DNA from: Enterobacter cloacae subsp. cloacae ATCC 13047
Lineage (GTDB): Bacteria; Pseudomonadota; Gammaproteobacteria; Enterobacterales; Enterobacteriaceae
Length of the DNA: 64,000 nt
NCBI RefSeq assembly: GCF_000025565.1
Contig: NC_014121.1
Location: forward strand, 5,046,216 to 5,110,215
Direction of reading: 5' to 3'
Positions 48,312-57,715 of the stretch are shown here, one piece after another. Under the pieces are notes generated by a model. The model was not told the DNA's origin and ran no database searches. It saw only the letters and a program-made list of their open reading frames with translations. Made by a program: the position numbers and the translations under genes. Numbering within the stretch: the first letter of the stretch is position 1; each line of letters begins with the position of its first letter.

Positions 48312-48928
48312 CGAGAGATAATAAGATGAATACCAAAGCCGGCGAACAGCGCACCGGCGAAGCCGTCAATCCATTTCGCGATGCGCTGATAACCACGGCG
48401 CATCGCCGGTAAGGCAAACAGGCTGGCAACAACGGTGAACCACGCAAACGTCTCAACCACGATCAGCAGGAAGATACCCCAGCGTGCACCCGCCCCCACG
48501 CTGTCGCCCACGAACAGGGAGAAGACGGAACCGAAATAGATAATCGCTTTCGGGTTCGCCAGGTTGGTCAGCAGCCCTTTCACAAAGCTACGGCCGCCCG
48601 TTGCCAGCTCAACTTTTGGCTCTTGCGGTTTTTTCTCTTCTTTCTTCAGCGCCCCGCGCAGCATCTGGTAGCCCATCCAGCACAGGTACAGACCGCCACC
48701 GACCATGATGATGTTATGCAGCCACGCCATCTTCGCCAGGATGAGGTTCAGGCCAAGCAGCGCCACGGCCGCCCAGACCATAACACCCATAGTGATACCC
48801 AACACCCCCATCATTGCTTCTTTGCGGGAGCGGCTGACGGCGGTTTGTGACACGAAGAAAAAGTCAGGGCCCGGGCTCATCAGCGCAACAATGTGCACCA
48901 ACGCCACGGTAAGAAATAGCATTAACAT
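48308..48928 (-). CDS. rhtC: RhtC, threonine exporter
   Basis: RhtC is the LysE/RhtB-family threonine efflux protein. The 206-residue product has six hydrophobic segments, the [10 protein letters not shown] signature near residue 18, and a short charged insert ([16 protein letters not shown]) in the central cytosolic loop. It lies downstream of recQ in the same direction? no: both are on the minus strand, with recQ upstream and a 61-base gap between them; cotranscription is possible. Confidence 0.95.
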   Translation of the reverse strand: MLMLFLTVALVHIVALMSPGPDFFFVSQTAVSRSRKEAMMGVLGITMGVMVWAAVALLGLNLILAKMAWLHNIIMVGGGLYLCWMGYQMLRGALKKEEKKPQEPKVELATGGRSFVKGLLTNLANPKAIIYFGSVFSLFVGDSVGAGARWGIFLLIVVETFAWFTVVASLFALPAMRRGYQRIAKWIDGFAGALFAGFGIHLIISR

Positions 48929-48989
48929 AATTCGCTCGCGGGGAAATAATTCAGTGAGTCATCATCCTGGCACTTTTTTGCGCGGCTGA

Positions 48990-50819
48990 CTACTCCTCAT
49001 CATCACCATCGACATGTGAACGGATGAGCGCCATGAATTCTTTACCAAAGCGCTCCAGCTTGCGCGTGCCCACGCCGTTGACGCTCAGCATTTCGCTGGC
49101 GCTGAGCGGCATCTGCTCGGCCATCTCGATCAGCGTCGCGTCGTTGAAGACCACATATGGCGGAATGTTCTCTTCATCGGCAATCGCTTTACGCAGCTTA
49201 CGCAGTTTGGCAAACAGCTTGCGGTCGTAGTTGCCGCCGTAGGATTTCTGCATCACCCGCGGTTTCAGGGCCACTACGCGCGGCACGGCGAGCTTGAGTT
49301 CAACATCCCCTCGCAGCACCGGGCGCGCGGCTTCGGTGAGCTGAAGCGCGGAGTGCTGGGCGATGTTCTGTGTGGCAAAACCGAGGTGAATCAACTGACG
49401 AATAATGCTGACCCAATGCTCGTGGCTCTGGTCTTTGCCAATACCGTAGACAGGTAGCTTATCGTGGCCCATGTCGCGGATACGCTGGTTATTGGCGCCG
49501 CGCAGCACTTCCACCACGTAGCCCATCCCGAAGCGCTGATTAACACGGTATATGGTCGAAAGTGCCTTACGCGCGTCCATCAGGCCATCGTACTGCTTTG
49601 GCGGGTCGAGACAGATATCGCAGTTGCCGCACGGCTCCTGACGCCCTTCACCAAAGTAGTTGAGCAGCACCAGACGGCGGCAGGTCTGCGCTTCCGCAAA
49701 CGCGCCCATGGCGTTGAGTTTGTGACGCTCGATATCCTGCAGCTGTCCCTGCGGTTTCTCTTCAAGGCAGCGGCGCAGCCACGCCATATCGGCCGGATCG
49801 TAAAACAGCATCGCCTCCGCAGGCAGGCCATCACGGCCGGCGCGGCCGGTTTCCTGGTAGTAGGATTCGATATTTCGCGGAATGTCGAAGTGCACCACAA
49901 AGCGGACGTTGGGCTTGTTAATGCCCATGCCGAACGCCACCGTCGCCACCACAATCTGCAGGTCATCACGCTGGAATTTTTCCTGCACGTCGGCGCGGAT
50001 GTGGTTTTCTAACCCGGCATGATAGGCCGCCGCGCTAAAGCCGCGGTTTTGCAGACGCGCAGCGGTGTCTTCCACCTTCGCGCGGCTGTTGCAGTAGATG
50101 ATGCCTGACTTGCCGCGTTGCTCCTGCACATAGCGCAGAAGCTGATCCAGCGGCTTGAATTTTTCCATCAGCATATAGCGGATGTTCGGGCGGTCGAAGC
50201 TGCTGACCTGGATCAGCGGGTCGTTCAGCCCCAGCAGGCGGACGATATCCAGCCGCGTGGTGTCATCTGCCGTGGCGGTCAGCGCCATAAACGGCAGTTC
50301 AGGGAAGCGCTGACGCAGCTGACCAAGTGCCGCATATTCCGGGCGGAAATCGTGGCCCCACTGCGAGATACAGTGTGCTTCATCAACGGCCAGCAGAACG
50401 GGATTCCAGTGCGCCAGATGGTCGAGGAAGTTATCCAGCATCAACCGTTCTGGTGCGATATACAGCAAGCGAACCTGTCCGGTACGGCAACCGGCCATCA
50501 CCTCTTGCTGCTGCTCGCGGGTTTGCGTGGAGTTAAGACAGGCCGCCGCCACGCCGTTGGCGAGCAGCTGGTCAACCTGGTCTTTCATCAGAGAAATCAG
50601 CGGCGATACCACGACCGTCAGGCCATTAAGTACCAGCGCGGGCACCTGATAGCAGAGCGATTTACCGCCACCGGTCGGCATTACCACCAGGCAATCACGG
50701 CCTTCCAGCACGGTTTCAATGATGGTTTCCTGGCCAGGACGGAACTGCTGGTAGCCAAAGGTTTCATGCAAAACCTGTTTAGCCAGCGACTCCTGATTCA
50801 ATACTTCCGCCTGCGCCAC
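48990..50819 (-). CDS. recQ: RecQ, 3'-5' DNA helicase
   Basis: RecQ unwinds DNA in RecF-pathway recombination and replication restart. The 609-residue product has Walker A MPTGGGKSLCYQ (about residue 50), DEAHC box, aromatic-rich loop (ISQWGHDFRPEY), the zinc-binding cysteines (TCRRL...CGNCDIC, about 375-400), a winged-helix domain and the C-terminal HRDC domain. A GTG start (50817-50819) gives the E. coli length; the longer frame runs through the pldA-recQ terminator hairpin, so it is rejected. Confidence 0.96.
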   Translation of the reverse strand: MAQAEVLNQESLAKQVLHETFGYQQFRPGQETIIETVLEGRDCLVVMPTGGGKSLCYQVPALVLNGLTVVVSPLISLMKDQVDQLLANGVAAACLNSTQTREQQQEVMAGCRTGQVRLLYIAPERLMLDNFLDHLAHWNPVLLAVDEAHCISQWGHDFRPEYAALGQLRQRFPELPFMALTATADDTTRLDIVRLLGLNDPLIQVSSFDRPNIRYMLMEKFKPLDQLLRYVQEQRGKSGIIYCNSRAKVEDTAARLQNRGFSAAAYHAGLENHIRADVQEKFQRDDLQIVVATVAFGMGINKPNVRFVVHFDIPRNIESYYQETGRAGRDGLPAEAMLFYDPADMAWLRRCLEEKPQGQLQDIERHKLNAMGAFAEAQTCRRLVLLNYFGEGRQEPCGNCDICLDPPKQYDGLMDARKALSTIYRVNQRFGMGYVVEVLRGANNQRIRDMGHDKLPVYGIGKDQSHEHWVSIIRQLIHLGFATQNIAQHSALQLTEAARPVLRGDVELKLAVPRVVALKPRVMQKSYGGNYDRKLFAKLRKLRKAIADEENIPPYVVFNDATLIEMAEQMPLSASEMLSVNGVGTRKLERFGKEFMALIRSHVDGDDEE

Positions 50820-50840
50820 GTTAACCCCATATGCCAGAAA

Positions 50841-50867
50841 TGAAACAGGCGCTATTTTCAGCGCCTG
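50841..50867 (-). terminator. Terminator between pldA and recQ
   Basis: On the minus strand a perfect eight-bp stem (CAGGCGCT / AGCGCCTG, six-base loop) is followed by TTTCATTT. It lies 43 bases after the pldA stop and just before the recQ start, so it would limit readthrough from pldA into recQ. Confidence 0.65.
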
Positions 50868-50909
50868 AGAGAGAAACTTCAACGTTTAACGCAAAAACAT
50901 TCGAGCGTC

Positions 50910-51779
50910 TTAGAAAATATCGTTCAGCATCACGCCGACACCCACGCGGGTCTGATTGAAGTTGTAATCGATGAGCGACTCGCCGTAACCGCTGTAGACC
51001 TGCGTATAAATACGCACGTGTTTGGTCATCGGGTAGCTTAAGCCCACTTCTGCGCCGCCGTAACCGGTGTTCCAGTTGTACTGGCCCCTGGCGCTCAGCA
51101 CCGCATCACCCAGCTGATAGCCAATCCTGAGCTGATAGTAGCCCATATATTTGGTGATATCCGGGTTGTCATCGGTGCTGCCCACCACGTACCACGGCTT
51201 CACTTCCACCATCATATTACCGTTTTGCGCCATCAGGCGCGTATAGGCGCGGTTCCAGCTACGTGAGGTTGGATCGGAACGGCCGTTGGAGTCATGGTTG
51301 AAGCCCACTTCAACGTCACGCAATGTCCAGCCTGCAAACTCATAATCCGTGGCGAACCCCAGGAACAGCTGTGGCTCATAGTTGGTTTCACGGAACGGTG
51401 AAGATTCACCGCTGTTGGAAAGCTGCCACCAGGATTTCTGGGTATAAGACGCACCGAGAACCGAATTCGGCCCCAGAATGCCGCGCCAGAACGGAAATGC
51501 GAGGCTGAGCTGATATTTCACCTCATCTTTGCGCGCATTCTCAGCCCAGTCATAGGAGCGAATCGCCTCTTTGTTGAGATCGCTGGTCCAGGTATAGAGC
51601 ACATAGTTGGTGTCGTACGGGTAGAGCGTGAAGGGATTATCATGCTCCTGCAGCAGGTTAGCGATAATGCTACCGCGAACTGCTGGCGTATCATGCACCT
51701 CTTTGACTGTCGCTTCCTGCGCATAGGCTGTGAGGGGCAGCGCAACCGCTGCCAGTAACCCTGCCAGATACGTCCGCAT
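50910..51779 (-). CDS. pldA: PldA, outer-membrane phospholipase A (OMPLA)
   Basis: PldA is a 12-strand outer-membrane barrel that hydrolyses phospholipids displaced to the outer leaflet, using calcium and dimerisation. The 289-residue precursor has a 20-residue signal peptide (cleavage after AYA). The catalytic His and Ser lie in GFNHDSNGRSDPTSRSWNR, with the Asn some ten residues on, and the protein ends with the barrel signature phenylalanine (NDIF). The start at 51777-51779 matches E. coli; the open frame extends 41 codons upstream without a signal peptide. Confidence 0.96.
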   Translation of the reverse strand: MRTYLAGLLAAVALPLTAYAQEATVKEVHDTPAVRGSIIANLLQEHDNPFTLYPYDTNYVLYTWTSDLNKEAIRSYDWAENARKDEVKYQLSLAFPFWRGILGPNSVLGASYTQKSWWQLSNSGESSPFRETNYEPQLFLGFATDYEFAGWTLRDVEVGFNHDSNGRSDPTSRSWNRAYTRLMAQNGNMMVEVKPWYVVGSTDDNPDITKYMGYYQLRIGYQLGDAVLSARGQYNWNTGYGGAEVGLSYPMTKHVRIYTQVYSGYGESLIDYNFNQTRVGVGVMLNDIF

Positions 51780-51941
51780 CGGTGGTGTTCTCCTGCAAAA
51801 TGTTAAATGATCTGAATCGTTATATGGCGCACATTCTACAGACTTCTGCAGCAACTGCTGCATCCTCGTTTCTGAAAGTGGCATTCTTGCCTGTCCGGGC
51901 ATAAAATCAACATTTTATTAACATTAAGGATGTGATGTCTC

Positions 51942-52409
51942 ATGTCAGCCATGCTAACCGCCGAAGAAGCGTTAAAACTCGTGGGCGAGATTTTTGTTTA
52001 CCATATGCCGTTTAACCGCGCGCTGGGACTGGAACTGGAGCGTTACGAAAAAGACTTTGCCCAGCTCAGTTTTAACAACCAGCCGATGATGGTAGGCAAC
52101 TGGGCACAGAGCATTTTACATGGCGGAGTGATTGCCTCCGCGCTGGACGTGGCTGCAGGGCTGGTATGTGTTGGCAGCACCCTGACCCGCCATGACACCA
52201 TCAACGAAGACGAGCTGCGTCAGCGCTTATCCCGCATGGGTACCATCGATTTACGCGTCGATTATCTGCGTCCCGGGCGCGGAAACCGCTTCACCTGCAG
52301 CAGCAGCCTGCTCCGTGCGGGTAATAAGGTTGCCGTGGCGCGTGTTGAACTGCATAACGAAGAACAACTTTATATCGCCAGCGCAACCGCCACTTATATG
52401 GTGGGTTGA
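51942..52409 (+). CDS. yigI: YigI, acyl-CoA thioesterase (hotdog fold)
   Basis: YigI is a 155-residue hotdog-fold thioesterase, reported in E. coli to act on medium- and long-chain acyl-CoAs. The family motif [16 protein letters not shown] (about residue 63) carries the conserved His-Gly-Gly, and [10 protein letters not shown] follows. An AAGGATG ribosome-binding site precedes the ATG. It diverges from pldA and is followed by rarD after 51 bases. Confidence 0.93.
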   Translation: MSAMLTAEEALKLVGEIFVYHMPFNRALGLELERYEKDFAQLSFNNQPMMVGNWAQSILHGGVIASALDVAAGLVCVGSTLTRHDTINEDELRQRLSRMGTIDLRVDYLRPGRGNRFTCSSSLLRAGNKVAVARVELHNEEQLYIASATATYMVG

Positions 52410-52460
52410 AGCTGAAAAATCGGGTAAAGTTAATTCACTTTTTTGTCACGGATTTTCCCG

Positions 52461-53357
52461 ATGGATGCTAAACAGACGCGGCAGGGCGTGTTACTCGCCC
52501 TTGCCGCTTATTTTATTTGGGGTGTCGCACCCGCCTACTTTAAATTTATCGCTTACGTACCGGCTGATGAGATCCTCACTCACCGCGTCATCTGGTCCTT
52601 CTTCTTCATGATCGCGCTGATGAGCGTTAGTCGTCAGTGGTCTGGCGTCAAAACGCTGCTACAAATCCCGAAGAAGATCTTCCTGCTGGCACTCTCGGCA
52701 GTACTGATTGGCGGAAACTGGCTGCTGTTTATCTGGGCGGTGAATAACCATCACATGCTCGAAGCGAGTCTGGGCTACTTTATTAACCCGCTGGTGAATA
52801 TTGTGCTGGGGATGATTTTCCTCGGCGAGCGCTTCCGCCGGATGCAGTGGCTGGCGGTGATCCTCGCCTTCTGCGGCGTGCTGATTCAGCTGTGGACCTT
52901 CGGTTCACTGCCTGTTATTGCGCTGGGGCTGGCGTTCAGCTTTGCGTTCTACGGGCTGGTGCGCAAGAAGATTGCCGTGGAAGCGCAAACCGGCATGCTG
53001 TTTGAAACCCTGTGGCTGTTGCCGGTGGCCGCTATCTATCTGTTCGGCATTGCCGACAGCCCGACCAGCCACATGGGCAGCAACCCGTGGTCCCTGAATG
53101 TAATGCTGATGGCCGCAGGCGTGGTGACGACTATCCCACTGCTCTGCTTTACCGGTGCGGCAACGCGCCTGCGTCTGTCCACGCTGGGCTTTTTCCAGTA
53201 CATCGGCCCGACGCTGATGTTCCTGCTGGCGGTGGTGTTTTACGGCGAAGTGCCGGGTGCGGATAAGATGGTGACGTTCGCGTTTATCTGGGTGGCGCTG
53301 GCGATTTTTGTCGCTGATGCGATTTATACCCAGCGCCGGGTGCGTAAAGGGCTGTGA
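52461..53357 (+). CDS. rarD: RarD, EamA-family membrane transporter
   Basis: RarD is a 298-residue, ten-helix DMT/EamA permease named for similarity to a chloramphenicol-resistance gene product of Pseudomonas; its substrate is not known. It begins MDAKQTRQGVLLALAAYFIW and carries the two EamA repeats, with EASLGYFINPLVNIVLG in the first and FFQYIGPTLMFLLAV in the second. An earlier in-frame TTG is rejected because the E. coli start aligns with 52461. E. coli K-12 has yigG and yigF between rarD and corA; here they are absent. Confidence 0.93.
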   Translation: MDAKQTRQGVLLALAAYFIWGVAPAYFKFIAYVPADEILTHRVIWSFFFMIALMSVSRQWSGVKTLLQIPKKIFLLALSAVLIGGNWLLFIWAVNNHHMLEASLGYFINPLVNIVLGMIFLGERFRRMQWLAVILAFCGVLIQLWTFGSLPVIALGLAFSFAFYGLVRKKIAVEAQTGMLFETLWLLPVAAIYLFGIADSPTSHMGSNPWSLNVMLMAAGVVTTIPLLCFTGAATRLRLSTLGFFQYIGPTLMFLLAVVFYGEVPGADKMVTFAFIWVALAIFVADAIYTQRRVRKGL

Positions 53358-53362
53358 TTTTC

Positions 53363-53421
53363 CCCTCTCCCTTTGGGAGAGGGAATTCGATCGTAGGGCG
53401 GGTACCACCCGCCAGATTTTT
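53363..53421. terminator. Paired hairpins between convergent rarD and corA (includes repeat copy 2)
   Basis: Two perfect hairpins lie in the 62-base gap. The first (CCCTCTCCC-TTT-GGGAGAGGG, 53363-53383) repeats the element seen after bcsG. The second (GGCGGGT-ACC-ACCCGCC, 53397-53413) is followed by AGATTTTT on the plus strand, giving a plausible terminator for rarD. They may end both transcripts. Confidence 0.65.
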
Positions 53422-54370
53422 ACAGCCAGTTGCGACGCTTGAAATAGAGATACGGCGCCAGCCCGGCGAGGATCATAAAGATAATCGCCCCCGGATAGCC
53501 GAAGCTCCACTTCAGCTCTGGCATAAACTCAAAGTTCATCCCATAGCTGGATGCCACCAGCGTCGGCGGCAGGAACACCACGGATACCACCGAGAAGATC
53601 TTGATAATGCGGTTCTGCTCGATGTTGATAAAGCCCATCGCCGCCTGCATCAGGAAGTTGACCTTCTGGAACAGTGATTCGTTGTGCGGCAGCAGGGATT
53701 CGATATCGCGCAGGATCTCACGCGCCTGTTCCAGCTGGCCGCCCGGCAGACGCGCCTTGCGCACCAAGAAGTTCAGCGCGCGCTGGGTATCCATCAGACA
53801 CAGACGCACCTTCCAGCCGATATCTTCCAGCTCCGCCAGCGTGGAGAGCGCTTCGTCGTATTCATCGCCCTGATGGCCTTCCATGATGACGCGGCTCAGT
53901 TTTTCCAGATCGCTGTAGATGTTTTCAATCTCATCCGCCAGTTGCTCAATTTTGGTTTCGAACAGATCGAGCAGCAATTCGTAAGCATTGCCGTCCACCA
54001 TCGCCTGGCTGCGGGCGCGCATGCGATAGAGACGAAACGCCGGCAGTTCGCGCTCGCGCAGGGTAAACAGGCGACCGTCGCGAATGGTAAATGCCACGGT
54101 GGAGTTCCCCGCGTGGTCTTCGGCATCTTCAAAGAAGAAGAAGGAGTGAATGTGCAGGCCGTCTTCGTCTTCAAAAAAACGTGCGGATGCTTCGATGTCT
54201 TCCAGTTCCGGGCGAGTGGCCAGACTCTGCCCCAACTCAGATTGTACGCGCAGGCGTTCATCGTCGTCCGGCTCGACCAGATCCACCCATACGGCATCAA
54301 TGAGGGGCTGTGACTCTTCGGCTTCAAGCCGAGTCAGTCGGTTATTTTCGAGTTGAAATGCGCTCAACAT
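53420..54370 (-). CDS. corA: CorA, magnesium/cobalt transport channel
   Basis: CorA is the main constitutive magnesium channel, a pentamer with a large N-terminal cytosolic domain. The 316-residue product has two C-terminal transmembrane helices, the first ending in the selectivity motif YGMN ([13 protein letters not shown]), and a basic tail KRRNWL. The start at 54368-54370 ([11 protein letters not shown]) equals the E. coli start. A 150-base leader after a 47-codon ORF precedes it, the arrangement known from Salmonella corL-corA. Confidence 0.97.
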   Translation of the reverse strand: MLSAFQLENNRLTRLEAEESQPLIDAVWVDLVEPDDDERLRVQSELGQSLATRPELEDIEASARFFEDEDGLHIHSFFFFEDAEDHAGNSTVAFTIRDGRLFTLRERELPAFRLYRMRARSQAMVDGNAYELLLDLFETKIEQLADEIENIYSDLEKLSRVIMEGHQGDEYDEALSTLAELEDIGWKVRLCLMDTQRALNFLVRKARLPGGQLEQAREILRDIESLLPHNESLFQKVNFLMQAAMGFINIEQNRIIKIFSVVSVVFLPPTLVASSYGMNFEFMPELKWSFGYPGAIIFMILAGLAPYLYFKRRNWL

Positions 54371-54521
54371 GACCGGGACTCCCAATGCAAAAAATATCGG
54401 ACAGTTCGGTGGGCACACAGAAACAAATTGGGTTTCAGACCATTAAACAGCCTGACTCAGCGCGACGGGAATAATGCAGGTCGCTGACAACCACTAAGGC
54501 CATCAGCAAGAGGAGATAGCC

Positions 54522-54665
54522 TTAGGAGTTGTTCCTGGATGACAGGGAATTGAGCCAGTATCTACTGGGTGTGTCCAAGGCGAATGTCCTCTTAGCGTAA
54601 TCGTGCGCGCATGTTACGCCAGCAGCAACTGTGGCGTCAACACGCAACGAAACGCTGAAGGGCAT
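54522..54665 (-). CDS. corL: Candidate corA leader ORF (CorL-like)
   Basis: This 47-codon ORF (MPFSVSLRVDATVAAGVTC start, ending SLSSRNNS) lies in the 357-base uvrD-corA gap, on the corA strand, with GAAGGT nine bases before its ATG. Its stop is 151 bases before corA. In Salmonella, translation of a short ORF in the corA leader controls Rho-dependent termination according to magnesium, so position and strand fit corL. I cannot recall the Salmonella sequence reliably, so the identification rests on position. The rest of the gap holds no other gene I can see. Confidence 0.5.
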   Translation of the reverse strand: MPFSVSLRVDATVAAGVTCAHDYAKRTFALDTPSRYWLNSLSSRNNS

Positions 54666-54727
54666 TAATTGACCTTCAACGTATAAGGCTAGCAGATTAT
54701 TACAAAATAATGATATTTTTCTGAAAG

Positions 54728-56890
54728 TTACACTGCTTCCAGCTTGGCATACGCGGCCACCAGCCATTTGATCCCCTGCCCCTGGAACGCCACCTGCAGG
54801 CGACTGTGCTCGCCGCTGCCTTCCAGATTGACGATGGTGCCTTCGCCAAACTTCGAATGGCGCACGCGCTGGCCCAGCTTGTAGCCAGTGTCGGTTTCCG
54901 CAATCGGCGAGCCCATCCGCTGATGGCTGACCGGGCGGCTGATACTGGCACGCAGACGAACTTCTTCGACACACTCTTCCGGCAATTCGCCGATAAAGCG
55001 CGACGGACGGTGATAGACCTCTTTACCGTACAAACGGCGGGTTTCAGCGTAGGTCAGCGTCAGCTTCTGCATCGCTCGCGTCACGCCTACGTAAGCCAGA
55101 CGGCGTTCCTCTTCCAGACGCCCGCCTTCATCCAGCGACATCTGGCTCGGGAACATGCCCTCTTCCATGCCGACGATAAACACCTGCGGGAATTCGAGGC
55201 CTTTGGCAGAGTGCAGGGTCATCAGTTGAACCGCATCCTGCCAGGTATCCGCCTGCCCTTCGCCCGCTTCCAGCGCGGCGTGAGAAAGGAACGCCTGCAG
55301 CGGCATCAGGTCTTCGTCTTCTTCGTTGTAGCTGAACTGGCGCGTTGCCGTCACCAGTTCCTCTAAGTTCTCAATACGGGTCTGGCCCTTCTCGCCTTTT
55401 TCCTGCTCGTACATGGTGCGCAGGCCGGAGTCTTTGATCACCCGGTCAGTCTGCACGTGTAGCGGCATGTCGGCGGTTTCCTGCGCCAGCGCGTCAATTA
55501 ATTCCAGGAAGCGCTGCAGCGCGCTGGCGGCGCGTCCGGCGAGGGCTTTTTCCTGCAACAGCTCGCGGCACGCCTGCCAGAGCGTAAGCTGACGATCGCG
55601 CGAAGCCTGACGCACCACGTCCAGCGTTCGGTCACCAATGCCGCGGGTTGGCGTATTCACCACACGTTCAAACGCCGCATCGTCGTTTCGGTTAGCGATC
55701 AGGCGCAGATACGAGAGCGCGTCTTTGATCTCCTGACGTTCGAAGAAGCGCATGCCGCCGTAGATACGGTACGGCATGCTCACCTGCAGCAGCGCCTCTT
55801 CCAGGACGCGCGACTGGGCGTTGCTGCGGTAGAGAATGGCACACTGTTCCAGCGCGCCACCGTTGTCCTGCCAGGTTTTGATGCGGTTCACCACGAAACG
55901 TGCTTCGTCGAGCTCGTTGAAGGCGCAGTAAATCGAAATCGGCTCACCGTCGACCCCATCGGTCCACAGCTTTTTACCCAGGCGCCCGTTGTTGTTTTCA
56001 ATCAGGGCGTTGGCCGCGCTGAGGATATTGCTGGTCGAGCGGTAGTTCTGCTCCAGACGGATAGTTTCGGCGCCGGGGAAGTCGTTGAGGAAGCGCTGAA
56101 TGTTTTCCACCTGCGCGCCACGCCAGCCGTAGATGGACTGGTCATCATCGCCTACGATCATCACCTTGCCGGTATCCCCGGCCAGCAGGCGGATCCAGGC
56201 GTACTGGATGTTGTTGGTATCCTGGAATTCGTCCACCAGGATGTTGGTGAAGCGTTCACGGTAGTGCTGCAGGATATGCGGTTTGTTCAGCCACAGCTCG
56301 TGGGCGCGCAGCAACAGTTCGGCAAAGTCCACCAGCCCGGCGCGGTCACACGCTTCCTGATAGGCCTTGTAAACGTTCTGCCAGGTCTGCTCCACCGGGT
56401 TGCCAAAGCTCTGAATATGATGCGGGCGCAACCCTTCGTCTTTCTGGCCGTTGATGTACCACATCGCCTGACGTGGCGGCCACTGTTTCTCGTCGAGATT
56501 CATCGCCTTAATCAGGCGTTTCAGCAGACGGAGCTGGTCTTCGCTGTCGAGGATCTGGAAATCCTGCGGCAGATTGGCGTCCATATGGTGCGCACGCAGC
56601 AGACGGTGCGCCAGACCGTGGAAGGTGCCGACCCACATGCCGCCCTGGCTGGTGCCCATCAGTTGGGCGATACGGTGGCGCATCTCCGCCGCCGCCTTGT
56701 TGGTGAACGTGACCGCCATGATGGAGTACGGAGAGCAGTTTTCCACGCTCTGCAGCCAGGCGATACGGTGAACCAGCACGCGCGTCTTACCACTGCCCGC
56801 CCCAGCCAGCACCAGCAGGTTGGTACGCGAGGCGGCAACCGCGTCACGCTGTTTGTCATTAAGGCTGTCGAGCAGGTAAGAAACGTCCAT
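54728..56890 (-). CDS. uvrD: UvrD, DNA helicase II
   Basis: UvrD is the SF1A 3'-5' helicase of nucleotide excision and mismatch repair. The 720-residue protein has Walker A AGAGSGKTRVL (about residue 30), motif II DEFQDTN, motif III GDDDQSIYGWRGA, motif IV-VI (TLHSAKGLEF, RLAYVGVTRA) and a C-terminal Tudor-like domain that contacts RNA polymerase. The start at 56888-56890 (MDVSYLLDSLNDKQ) equals E. coli. Upstream lie a strong REP hairpin and a degenerate LexA box. Confidence 0.98.
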   Translation of the reverse strand: MDVSYLLDSLNDKQRDAVAASRTNLLVLAGAGSGKTRVLVHRIAWLQSVENCSPYSIMAVTFTNKAAAEMRHRIAQLMGTSQGGMWVGTFHGLAHRLLRAHHMDANLPQDFQILDSEDQLRLLKRLIKAMNLDEKQWPPRQAMWYINGQKDEGLRPHHIQSFGNPVEQTWQNVYKAYQEACDRAGLVDFAELLLRAHELWLNKPHILQHYRERFTNILVDEFQDTNNIQYAWIRLLAGDTGKVMIVGDDDQSIYGWRGAQVENIQRFLNDFPGAETIRLEQNYRSTSNILSAANALIENNNGRLGKKLWTDGVDGEPISIYCAFNELDEARFVVNRIKTWQDNGGALEQCAILYRSNAQSRVLEEALLQVSMPYRIYGGMRFFERQEIKDALSYLRLIANRNDDAAFERVVNTPTRGIGDRTLDVVRQASRDRQLTLWQACRELLQEKALAGRAASALQRFLELIDALAQETADMPLHVQTDRVIKDSGLRTMYEQEKGEKGQTRIENLEELVTATRQFSYNEEDEDLMPLQAFLSHAALEAGEGQADTWQDAVQLMTLHSAKGLEFPQVFIVGMEEGMFPSQMSLDEGGRLEEERRLAYVGVTRAMQKLTLTYAETRRLYGKEVYHRPSRFIGELPEECVEEVRLRASISRPVSHQRMGSPIAETDTGYKLGQRVRHSKFGEGTIVNLEGSGEHSRLQVAFQGQGIKWLVAAYAKLEAV

Positions 56891-56919
56891 TGGCACCGTC
56901 ACATAGTATTCAGGAACAC

Positions 56920-56957
56920 AGCAAAGCGCCCGGTGGCGCTTTGCTTACCGGGCCTAC
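56920..56957. repeat. REP element in the uvrD 5' leader
   Basis: The segment contains AGCAAAGCGCC-CGGT-GGCGCTTTGCT, an 11-bp perfect stem with a four-base loop, embedded in a REP-type GCCCGGTGG...TTACCGGGCCTAC sequence. It lies 30 bases before the uvrD ATG, between the putative SOS box and the gene. Confidence 0.8.
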
Positions 56958-56970
56958 AACTGCTAAAACC

Positions 56971-56986
56971 CTGGTAATTTATACAA
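56971..56986. promoter_or_regulatory. Degenerate LexA box of uvrD
   Basis: Read on the minus strand TTGT-ATAAATTA-CCAG resembles the CTGT-N8-ACAG LexA consensus with one change in each half. E. coli uvrD has a LexA box with a CCAG right half in the equivalent place. It lies 80 bases before the uvrD start. Confidence 0.55.
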
Positions 56987-56998
56987 TATTACTGGTGA

Positions 56999-57715
56999 TT
57001 ATATCAGCGTCGTGAGGGATGCCAACCGTGAAATTTCCAGGTGCGGCAGAAGACGGCTGTCCGGGGCGATCATCAGGTCCGTCTTTTCTGGCTTGATCCA
57101 GCAGGCCTGCATACCGCAGCGGATGGCACCCGCTACGTCTGTGGTCAGGTCATCACCCACATGCAACATTTCGCCGAGCGGCAGGTTCAGCTTCTCCGCC
57201 GCCAGATGATACATATCGTTAAACGGCTTCGAGCGCCCGTGCGGACCCGCCCGCAGCACAAATTCAAAGTAATCCCCCAGACCAAACAGCTCCGGCTGCG
57301 CATTGCCATTGGTGATTGCGACCAGCGGCCATTTTTCTGCCAGTTTTGCCAGGGTGTCGTGCGTTTCCTGCGGCACGTCGATACGGCTGCGCCATTTGGC
57401 GAAGTTTTCCATTGCGGCTTCAGCCCCGACGGCCGCATCCTGTGCGCTCAGCCCAGCGTTGAGCATTGCCTGCTCCACCGCACGGCGACGCCATTCGGTT
57501 ACATCGTGATAAATATCCGGCTCGGTCTCACGCAGGGACTGACGCAGCAGCTGAAAGTCCTTGTTCTGCATCGTCTTCAGCGCCGGATGGTAGTTCTGAA
57601 CAAACGCCAGTGACTCCTGCTCAGTTCGCAGGATCACTTCACGGTTGTCATAAAGGGTGTCATCAAGATCAAAAGTCAGGGCTGAGATGTGACCCAGTGG
57701 GCGGTAAAAACGCAT
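56999..57715 (-). CDS. yigB: YigB, HAD-family phosphatase (FMN/flavin precursor phosphatase)
   Basis: YigB is a HAD phosphatase that in E. coli dephosphorylates FMN and the riboflavin precursor 5-amino-6-(5-phosphoribitylamino)uracil. The 238-residue product has motif [12 protein letters not shown] (about residue 14), motif II AITNGN, and motif [19 protein letters not shown]. The length equals E. coli. Its ATG overlaps the xerC stop by one base (TAATG), so it is last in the lptM-dapF-yigA-xerC-yigB cluster. Confidence 0.95.
   Translation of the reverse strand: MRFYRPLGHISALTFDLDDTLYDNREVILRTEQESLAFVQNYHPALKTMQNKDFQLLRQSLRETEPDIYHDVTEWRRRAVEQAMLNAGLSAQDAAVGAEAAMENFAKWRSRIDVPQETHDTLAKLAEKWPLVAITNGNAQPELFGLGDYFEFVLRAGPHGRSKPFNDMYHLAAEKLNLPLGEMLHVGDDLTTDVAGAIRCGMQACWIKPEKTDLMIAPDSRLLPHLEISRLASLTTLI

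Noticed and set aside
54666..54974. Long frame of the corA leader ORF extending into uvrD
   Set aside because: The extension is antisense-independent same-strand shadow of uvrD in another frame; only the last 47 codons lie in the gap with their own ribosome-binding site.
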